Shown here piece after piece: positions 55,448-62,205 of a stretch of 64,000 nt of DNA (the stretch's first letter is position 1; each line of letters begins with the position of its first letter). The position numbers were made by a program, and so were the translations under genes. The DNA lies in assembly GCF_018917235.1 (NCBI RefSeq), contig NZ_JAHLOF010000002.1:1-64000 (forward strand), in the 5' to 3' direction. The DNA is from Metaclostridioides mangenotii. GTDB lineage: Bacteria; Bacillota; Clostridia; Peptostreptococcales; Peptostreptococcaceae. The notes below the pieces were generated by a model. It saw nothing but the letters and a program-made list of their open reading frames with translations. It was not told where the DNA came from and did not search any database.

Positions 55448-56134
55448 TTATCTAGCTCCGTCTCCTGTAAATATTACTTTAACAGTTCTAAGGAGTATTT
55501 TAAAATCAAGCAGTACACTCCTATTTTTTATATAGTAGATATCTTCTATAAGTTTTTCTTCAGGAGTAACTTCATACCCGCCATTCACTTGAGCCCATCC
55601 TGTTAGTCCTGGTTTTATAGCAAGCCTATTTATAAATCCAGGTATTTCTTCATTGAACTGAGCAGTAAAGTTTGGTCTTTCTGGTCTTGGCCCTATAAGA
55701 CCCATGTCACCCTTTAAAATGTTGAATAGCTGTGGAATCTCATCAATTCTAGTTTTTCTAATAAATTTCCCAACTTTTGTAATTCTAGGATCATCTTTCT
55801 CTGCCCACTGAGCACCGTATTTTTCCGCATCTAATCTCATTGATCTCAATTTATATATATAGAAGCTTTTTCCGTATTTTCCTAGTCTCTCTTGTTTGTA
55901 AGTAATTGGTCCTTTGTCCTCTATCTTAATAAGAATTCCAAAAATCAACATTATAGGTATTCCAATTACAAGCCCTACTAAAGATAAGACTACGTCTAGT
56001 ACTCTTTGATATGCATCAAAAAAAATCGATCCTCTAACCAAGCTGTAGTCAATCTCACTTGTAATCTCTTTATCTGCTCCTGGATAGTTCTGTAATTCAG
56101 CTATTTCATAATCTTCATTAATATATCCAGACAT
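55448..56134 (-). CDS. initiating sugar transferase (undecaprenyl-phosphate sugar-1-phosphate transferase)
   Basis: This monotopic phosphoglycosyl transferase starts repeat-unit synthesis on undecaprenyl phosphate. From ATG 56134 it has 228 residues: one membrane segment (about 45-68), then the catalytic domain with YKQERLGKYGKSFYIYKLRSM, RKTRIDEIPQLFNILKGDM and LIGPRPERP. The C-terminus reads KPGLTGWAQVNG. GGAGGT precedes ATG 56134; the frame opening at 56149 is rejected. The sugar is unknown. Confidence 0.93.
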   Translation of the reverse strand: MSGYINEDYEIAELQNYPGADKEITSEIDYSLVRGSIFFDAYQRVLDVVLSLVGLVIGIPIMLIFGILIKIEDKGPITYKQERLGKYGKSFYIYKLRSMRLDAEKYGAQWAEKDDPRITKVGKFIRKTRIDEIPQLFNILKGDMGLIGPRPERPNFTAQFNEEIPGFINRLAIKPGLTGWAQVNGGYEVTPEEKLIEDIYYIKNRSVLLDFKILLRTVKVIFTGDGAR

Positions 56135-56252
56135 CGCTACCTCCATCATTGGAATATTGTTTATATTTTTAACTTATTCATATATTATACTCAAATATCT
56201 ACACTTTATCAATATAAGAAACACCATTGTAAATAAATTGTTTCTTAAAAAA

Positions 56253-56302
56253 AATACGTCGTTTGAGGCAAATCACCAATTTCGAGCCTAAAACGACGTA
56301 TT
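56253..56302 (-). terminator. terminator of the Cwp6-like gene
   Basis: AATACGTCGTTT (56253-56264) and AAACGACGTATT (56291-56302) pair perfectly, with AGGC/GCCT inside. The minus strand continues with a run of eight Ts. Confidence 0.92.
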
Positions 56303-56375
56303 CCATCTTTATTTATTTAACTTTTTTACCATTTTTTTCTGCAAAACTTTACAATTTATTGATAAATTATTTTTC

Positions 56376-58403
56376 TTATTTTAAAGTTTTAACTATACCT
56401 TTTCCTATTTGATTACCCATAGTTTTAACTTTTGCTGGTGTGTTAAGTTGTCCCATATCTTTTGAACTGTCTATAAATGCACACTCAACAAGAATTGCTG
56501 GATAATTGTTGTTTCTAAGAACATATAGATAATCTTTACTTGGATCACTGCTTAAAGCTCTAGTCTTTATACCTCTATTTGTATAGCTAAATTGTTCTAA
56601 TATGCTGTTTAATATATTTGTAGCAGCTGTTTTTGTAAGTCCGCCATTTTTATCTTTTAGCATATAGAATACCTCAACACCATTTGCTGATGAGTTAAAT
56701 GAGTTGTAGTGAATACTTGTAAATAAGTCTGGTTTCACTTGATTAGATATTGCAGTTCTCTCTCCTAGAGCCATTGTCTTATCAGTATCTCTAGTCATAA
56801 CAACATTTATACCTTGACTTCTTAAATATTCAGTAGTAGCTAAAGCAGTATCTAGAGTATAAACTTTTTCTTTATATCCACCACTTACAGCACCTGAATC
56901 ACTACCACCGTGTCCTGGATCTATAACTACAGTTTTAGCGTCTCCTCCTGGATCTGGAGTTGTATTGTGTTTAGAAAGACTCGTAGCAATTGATTGTATA
57001 ACACTGTCTCTCATTCCTCCACCTATTTGGTATACTTTATTTGCTTTTTTAGCGTTTAGATTGTCAGTATGATAAGCAGAAACGTAAGTTTTTGGAGTTA
57101 TAAGTATAGGTGATTTTAATTTAGCTGCTAGAGGGCCTGCTGCGAGAGCATCAACTATTACATCAGATTTAGCAACTAACATCGCGTTGTACTCCTCATC
57201 TGGGAAGAAGTAGCTTATAACTTTTGCGTTTGTCTCGTGTCTGTCACTTCCGTGAATTCTATGTTTGTATATATTTTGTGAAGAATTTGAATCGTATGAT
57301 GGAGTTATCGCCGCCATTTGGTGCATAACATTTGTATCTATACTAGCTTCTCCACCTATAAAGTATGCTGTCTCTAAAGATTCACCCTTTAGCCAGTTTA
57401 TAGTTTCTGTCGGAATTGCCTCTTTATTCGTAAGTATTATTGGCTGTTTATCTTGTCCTGATTTTGAAGCTATATTTAAAGCATCGTATTCTTGATATCC
57501 GTTTGCTATGTAAACTTTTTTAACATCAATAGTTTTATCTAATTCTTTAGCGATCAATAGTGATGTCGCCATTCTATCTTTTCCACCCAAACGTGTTGTC
57601 GAAGTTACATTTACTGTTGATTTTATTTCAGATACAACTTTTGCCGATACAGAACCTTCATCACCTATAACTATTATCTTATTTGGATTTAATCTCTTTA
57701 ATTCTTGCTTAGTGCTACTTGGAAGACTATTTTTGTAAGATAAAAGTATCGGTGCATCATTAGCTGTAGCTAATGGAGTACCCGCTATTCCGTCCGCACT
57801 AGCCTCTCCATTAACAATTACTACAGTTTTAGTCCCATTAGGATATGCTTCTTTACTTATAGCAGCTGCTGTATCATATCTTTCAGCACCTGATAATTGT
57901 GTTACTGGAGCTGAAGTCTTTTGTGTAAATGCGCGAAGTTCTTTTGGTGAATTCGCATTGCTTATAATAAACTCTTGTGTTACATCGTAGTCGCTAAGTT
58001 TAAGACCCATATTTTGAAGATCTTCTTTATTTAAAACCTCAGATTTTTCAGGGTTGTTTATTTTTATACTTTGTAGTTCCCATACGTTTAAGTACTCTGG
58101 ATCTTTATTGTATTCAATCACACCTTCATATTGTCCAGTCGCACTATTGTAGTTTAGAGTTGCTTCAAGCTCCATATCATAACATAAAAAATTAAGCGTT
58201 ATGCTGTCAGCATTCGGCTTCTCTTTAAATTTTACACTAGCGTTTGACTTTGTCCCAAGAAGTACACTTTTCTTTTCTAAATTTATATTTAAGTCCGAGT
58301 TGTTATTCTCAACTGTACTAGCATTAGCTACTATAGCTACATTTGGTGTCACCATCGCCATAGATAATATTCCGGCTGCAAAAATTTTGTTTAATTTTTT
58401 CAT
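56376..58403 (-). CDS. Cwp6-like amidase: CWB2 repeats plus Amidase_3 domain
   Basis: From ATG 58403 it has 675 residues: signal peptide (about 1-28), an N-terminal region I do not recognise (about 30-165), three CWB2 repeats (about 170-465) and a C-terminal N-acetylmuramoyl-L-alanine amidase domain (about 485-675). Amidase residues are visible in IDPGHGGSDSG, KEKVYTLD, SIHYNS and ILVECAF. C. difficile Cwp6 is, as I recall, also a CWB2-amidase in this neighbourhood. AGGAGGGGG sets the start. The WalR-box match overlaps its -35. Confidence 0.93.
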   Translation of the reverse strand: MKKLNKIFAAGILSMAMVTPNVAIVANASTVENNNSDLNINLEKKSVLLGTKSNASVKFKEKPNADSITLNFLCYDMELEATLNYNSATGQYEGVIEYNKDPEYLNVWELQSIKINNPEKSEVLNKEDLQNMGLKLSDYDVTQEFIISNANSPKELRAFTQKTSAPVTQLSGAERYDTAAAISKEAYPNGTKTVVIVNGEASADGIAGTPLATANDAPILLSYKNSLPSSTKQELKRLNPNKIIVIGDEGSVSAKVVSEIKSTVNVTSTTRLGGKDRMATSLLIAKELDKTIDVKKVYIANGYQEYDALNIASKSGQDKQPIILTNKEAIPTETINWLKGESLETAYFIGGEASIDTNVMHQMAAITPSYDSNSSQNIYKHRIHGSDRHETNAKVISYFFPDEEYNAMLVAKSDVIVDALAAGPLAAKLKSPILITPKTYVSAYHTDNLNAKKANKVYQIGGGMRDSVIQSIATSLSKHNTTPDPGGDAKTVVIDPGHGGSDSGAVSGGYKEKVYTLDTALATTEYLRSQGINVVMTRDTDKTMALGERTAISNQVKPDLFTSIHYNSFNSSANGVEVFYMLKDKNGGLTKTAATNILNSILEQFSYTNRGIKTRALSSDPSKDYLYVLRNNNYPAILVECAFIDSSKDMGQLNTPAKVKTMGNQIGKGIVKTLK

Positions 58404-58446
58404 AGATCCCCCTCCTAAATTACTCATCTATTTTTAATCTTTTTCC

Positions 58447-58475
58447 ATTATAGCACAATGAATTACAAATTGTAA
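58447..58475 (-). promoter_or_regulatory. promoter of the Cwp6-like gene
   Basis: A perfect -10 TATAAT (58447-58452) with TGC before it (extended -10) has a weak -35 TTACAA (58470-58475) at 17 bp. A weak -35 with an extended -10 suits a factor-controlled promoter. Confidence 0.65.
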
Positions 58476-58487
58476 CATTTTTGTAAT
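58471..58487 (+). promoter_or_regulatory. WalR-box match over the -35 of the Cwp6-like gene
   Basis: TGTAACATTTTTGTAAT matches both half-sites and overlaps the -35. The same 17-mer occurs at 39125-39141. It is on the strand opposite the gene. Confidence 0.65.
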
Positions 58488-58585
58488 ATATTAAGAATAA
58501 AAGTAACAAATTTTTACATTGCTTGTTATTTTTCCCTACATAACTGGATCACAGGAGAGTCTATACAAATATTACCAAAACAGAT

Positions 58586-59887
58586 CTATAACTTAATAAC
58601 TATATTCCTTTTATATATAAACATCATGATAACCATCCAAAGTATTAAATATCCTATGGAGAAAACTAAAGAATCCCAAGTACTACCTGCCCAAGGTGTT
58701 ATATAAGTATTAGTGAAGTCACCCGATAAAATTATCTGATTATATGGTGGAATATCAGACGTCACCATTTTATTCCAAAATAAAGTTTGTATACTCTCAA
58801 GCAACACATATATAAATATAGGACTGCTTCCAAGGGCTATAATAGGAGTAAATACTTTATTTAAATTGAAAATATCGCAAATCAAATATAATATAGAAAG
58901 CAAAACCCCATAATATCCTGCTGTAAGTAGAACAAACGAGCTAGACCACAGCTTCTTATTGTATGGAAAATATTCATTGAACTGTTTTGAAAGTACCAGC
59001 ATCAGTATACCAAAAGCCAATAGTATAAAGAATTTCTTATACTCTCCTAGCTTTTTATTATTAACAATACATCCCATACTGCACCCTAGCATTCCAGAAG
59101 ATATAGCTACAATACTTGTCAAAAATCCATCAGGTTCAAAATTAGGATTATATAGATGTCCATCAAAGAAAAACATATCCACCCTTTGCGCTAAACTACC
59201 CTCTAATTGGAAGCCATAAGGTTTAGCTACAAAGTAATAACCAACTATTATACATGCTGATATTGCAATCATTGAAGATATTATAAATAAATCCTTCTTT
59301 TTAGCTTTTTTCATAAGTAGATAAGTAAAGCTAGTTACCAGATATACTATTGACATTCTTTGAAGAACCCCTAGTATTCTTATAGTGTTTAAATCCTGAT
59401 CCTTTAAATAGTTTAAAAACAGTCCAATCATAAAAAGCATAACACTTCTTCTTAATATATTTAGAGATATCTTCTGTATAGACTCTTTCTTTTTAAGTCT
59501 TCTATCTATCGATACGGGAATAGTAACCCCTAAAGCAATAACAAAGAATGGAAAACCTAAGTCGGCCAAAACATAACCATTCCACTCTACATGTCTAAGT
59601 TGAGGATAGATTCTCGCCCAATTCCCCGGGTTATTACATATTATCATTAGCGCTATAGTCAATCCTCTTATAACATCAATTGATTTAATCCTATTTTTTG
59701 CACCGCTGTATATACTAGATTTACTTGATTTACCTGATTTTTTACTTTTACCGTATTTGACACTGCTAGAACCTTGATCGTTTAAATCTTCTAATACATC
59801 TCTACCATCTACAGATTTACTTGCTTTAGTTAGTGTATCTTTTGATTTTTTCAAAAATAAAGGTTTTAAAATCGCCGTACTGCCCAT
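58586..59887 (-). CDS. multi-pass membrane acyltransferase, HGSNAT/NagX-like
   Basis: The 433-residue protein has a low-complexity, Ser/Lys-rich cytoplasmic N-terminus (about 1-65). About ten to eleven membrane segments follow, starting with IDVIRGLTIALMIICNNPGNW, the signature of the heparan-alpha-glucosaminide N-acetyltransferase-like (DUF1624/DUF5009) family. Relatives move acetyl groups across a membrane onto amino sugars. Acetylation of wall or polymer sugars is an inference from its place among Cwp genes. The Ser/Lys region is unusual for the family. Confidence 0.85.
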   Translation of the reverse strand: MGSTAILKPLFLKKSKDTLTKASKSVDGRDVLEDLNDQGSSSVKYGKSKKSGKSSKSSIYSGAKNRIKSIDVIRGLTIALMIICNNPGNWARIYPQLRHVEWNGYVLADLGFPFFVIALGVTIPVSIDRRLKKKESIQKISLNILRRSVMLFMIGLFLNYLKDQDLNTIRILGVLQRMSIVYLVTSFTYLLMKKAKKKDLFIISSMIAISACIIVGYYFVAKPYGFQLEGSLAQRVDMFFFDGHLYNPNFEPDGFLTSIVAISSGMLGCSMGCIVNNKKLGEYKKFFILLAFGILMLVLSKQFNEYFPYNKKLWSSSFVLLTAGYYGVLLSILYLICDIFNLNKVFTPIIALGSSPIFIYVLLESIQTLFWNKMVTSDIPPYNQIILSGDFTNTYITPWAGSTWDSLVFSIGYLILWMVIMMFIYKRNIVIKL

Positions 59888-59921
59888 AAAATCACCGCCA
59901 TAAATAAGTCTTTGAAGCTAA

Positions 59922-59960
59922 AAGACTCACTGAAATTAAAGTTAATTTTCAATGAGTCTT
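59922..59960 (-). terminator. terminator of the S-layer-like gene
   Basis: AAGACTCA (59922-59929) and TGAGTCTT (59953-59960) pair, and inner A/T-rich arms extend the stem with one bulge. A short T run follows on the minus strand. Confidence 0.7.
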
Positions 59961-60016
59961 ATTTGTTTGCCTAGTTACGCTGTTTATTAAGTCTTAGTTC
60001 CCTGATATCTTACTTA

Positions 60017-61894
60017 TTACCATCCTAATATACTTGCTAATTTAGTATAAACAGCTGTTTTTATTCCGTTACCTATTTGTATAACATTTGATGGTTTAAC
60101 TTCTTTAGCTTTAATAGAATTCTCTTGAGAATCAGTTATTTGATCTGTCGCAAGAAGTATTGGACCATTTCCAGCAGCAAGTGGACCTGCTGCAAGAGCA
60201 TCTATAAGCATATTATTGTTTCCATATCCATCTTTTGCAACATATAGAGTATCTATTTTATCATAATATTTTTCTATTACTTTTGCATTAGTATCGTGTC
60301 TAGTCTCTCCTTCAACTCTCTCTACTTTGCTATCTTTAGCAACTAATTTTAAGTCATTTTCTAGAGAATTAGACACATTATTTGATCCACCGATTATATC
60401 GATTTCTTTGTCTTTAAGCATAGTCATTGATTCATTAGATAATCCTGACCAACCATTTACTATTATTGGAGAATTACCTTCTGCAGCCTTTGCAGCTATA
60501 CTCATAGCATCTGGCTCACCCTTAGCTCCAACAACATACGCTTTAGTAGCTGGATTTGTCTCTGTCATAGCTTTTGCAACTTCTAGTGAAGTCGTATGTC
60601 TATCGTCTCCAGATATTCTCTCAACATTTTTTGTTATATTAGTAAGTTGTTTTTCTGCTTCTTTAGAAACAGCTGACTCCCCACCTACTATGTATATGTT
60701 AGCTGAAGGCTTTGTTTTTATAACTGATTTTATGTAATCTAAAGTAACTTGTGGTACTTCAGTGTCTGAAGCTAACACTATAGGAGCTGACTTCATCTTA
60801 GCAAATGGAGTTGCTGCAAGACCATCAACTATCTTATTTGAGTTTACTATTACTATATTGTCATTAAGTCCAGATTCTTTAGCAATCTCAATAGCAGTTG
60901 AATATCTGTCCTCACCAGCTACTACATTTACTTTTACTTCATTTTTAGCTAGAGCGTTTTTTGATTTCTCTAAATTCGTTTTGCTTGTACTCTCAACTGT
61001 AAGTTCTATTGGATTTCCAGAAGCATCTATGTATTTAACTACATAGCTGTATTTTCCTGTTTGTTCATCTTTTTCTGAAATTTCTCCTATTAACTTATCT
61101 TTATCCTTTGCTATTTCTACACCTTTAGCTGATAATCTGAAACCATCATATATATCAGAAGAATCTACAATAGCAAGTTCCCCGTTTTTAACAGTAACTT
61201 CTTTTATATCTTTATCTGGTATAGCTTCTGGATCTGCATCTGCAAATGCAACTATCGTACTTAAATCTAGTTCATTTTTTAGCTCTATCTCTTTACCATC
61301 TTTATCTAATGGCTTAGCTTTAAGGTTTACCTTGTTATCTCCAATGTTTAGATTAATAGTTTTCTTAGATTCGTTGGCTTTACTCTCTAAAGTTATACTT
61401 AATATATCTTTATCAGTTGTACTCTTTTTAAGTTCTGCACTTACATTTGCTATACTGTATATACCTTCTCTATTTTCAGCAACTTCATTAGCAGTTTTTA
61501 TGTTTTGTACCTCTCCTGAAAGATCTGCATATGTTTTATATGATCCAACAGCTTTTGATACATACTTACCGTCAGCATCCTTTGCATGACCTTTATCTTT
61601 TATAGTTACTACTAACTGAGCATTATTAGGAATATCATTGATCATTTTCTTAAGGTCATCTGACTTAGTGATAACTTCATTACCCGCTTTAATTTCATAA
61701 ACTGGAGCTACAGTCTCACCATCACCATTGTATTTAATCTTTAATAAGTTTTCTACTTCTTTAATTAAACTACCTGCTTCTTTTACAGTTATAGTTTCTT
61801 TTGTTACAGTGTTTTCTTCTGCGGCAAAAACTGGTGCCACTGATGTAGCTACTGTTGCTCCCGCCATTAATACTGCAAGGTATTTTTTATTCAT
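60017..61894 (-). CDS. S-layer-type surface protein with three C-terminal CWB2 repeats
   Basis: The 625-residue secreted protein has a signal peptide (1-24, ending PVFAA) and an acidic, Lys/Asp-rich N-terminal region without a recognised enzyme motif (about 25-320). Three CWB2 repeats follow (about 325-620), opening with AGEDRYSTA, SGDDRHTTS and EGETRHDTN. It lies directly downstream of secA2 with a strong promoter, as expected for an abundant surface protein. It occupies the place I recall for Cwp2 in C. difficile and could serve as the S-layer protein. GGAGGT precedes ATG 61894. Whether it is cleaved is unknown. Confidence 0.88.
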   Translation of the reverse strand: MNKKYLAVLMAGATVATSVAPVFAAEENTVTKETITVKEAGSLIKEVENLLKIKYNGDGETVAPVYEIKAGNEVITKSDDLKKMINDIPNNAQLVVTIKDKGHAKDADGKYVSKAVGSYKTYADLSGEVQNIKTANEVAENREGIYSIANVSAELKKSTTDKDILSITLESKANESKKTINLNIGDNKVNLKAKPLDKDGKEIELKNELDLSTIVAFADADPEAIPDKDIKEVTVKNGELAIVDSSDIYDGFRLSAKGVEIAKDKDKLIGEISEKDEQTGKYSYVVKYIDASGNPIELTVESTSKTNLEKSKNALAKNEVKVNVVAGEDRYSTAIEIAKESGLNDNIVIVNSNKIVDGLAATPFAKMKSAPIVLASDTEVPQVTLDYIKSVIKTKPSANIYIVGGESAVSKEAEKQLTNITKNVERISGDDRHTTSLEVAKAMTETNPATKAYVVGAKGEPDAMSIAAKAAEGNSPIIVNGWSGLSNESMTMLKDKEIDIIGGSNNVSNSLENDLKLVAKDSKVERVEGETRHDTNAKVIEKYYDKIDTLYVAKDGYGNNNMLIDALAAGPLAAGNGPILLATDQITDSQENSIKAKEVKPSNVIQIGNGIKTAVYTKLASILGW

Positions 61895-61931
61895 ATATTT
61901 ACCTCCATTTATTTTTTATTCTAATCAATTC

Positions 61932-61960
61932 ATTATATTACATTTTTTTGTAGCTTTCAA
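61932..61960 (-). promoter_or_regulatory. promoter of the S-layer-like gene
   Basis: -35 TTGAAA (61955-61960) and a perfect -10 TATAAT (61932-61937) are 17 bp apart, a near-consensus promoter. Transcription from about 61925 gives a short leader of about 30 nt. Confidence 0.8.
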
Positions 61961-61996
61961 CAATTTTACCACTATTAACCTAATATGAGAAAAAAA

Positions 61997-62013
61997 GGTT
62001 ACAATTTTGTAAC
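61997..62013 (-). promoter_or_regulatory. WalR-box match upstream of the S-layer-like gene
   Basis: On the minus strand TGTTACAAAATTGTAAC matches both half-sites, here in the same orientation as the gene. It is also nearly palindromic. It lies 36 bp upstream of the -35, an activator-type position. Confidence 0.55.
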
Positions 62014-62126
62014 ATCTTTCTTTTAAAAAGCAATTATTCAATAGACATCCGAAAATCTTTATAGTATAATAGCTAATAGGAAGAAAGAAATTTAAAACAT
62101 CTCTTTTTTTCCGTATTTCTCACACG

Positions 62127-62158
62127 AAAAAAGAGACCGATTAATCGGTCTCTTTTTT
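62127..62158 (-). terminator. secA2 terminator, perfect 32-bp palindrome
   Basis: AAAAAAGAGACCGATT (62127-62142) is followed by its exact reverse complement (62143-62158). It acts as an intrinsic terminator 48 nt past the secA2 stop. Its 3' arm in the minus-strand RNA can also pair with sequence at 62101-62113, giving a second, overlapping hairpin. Confidence 0.92.
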
Positions 62159-62205
62159 ATTTATTTTTTACTTTTTAAAGTTAAAGTCAATATTAATTAA
62201 ATATG

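Noticed and set aside
62101-62158. Attenuator made of two overlapping hairpins after secA2
   Set aside because: In the minus-strand RNA the second hairpin is made after the terminator palindrome, so it cannot prevent termination; a plain terminator explains the site.
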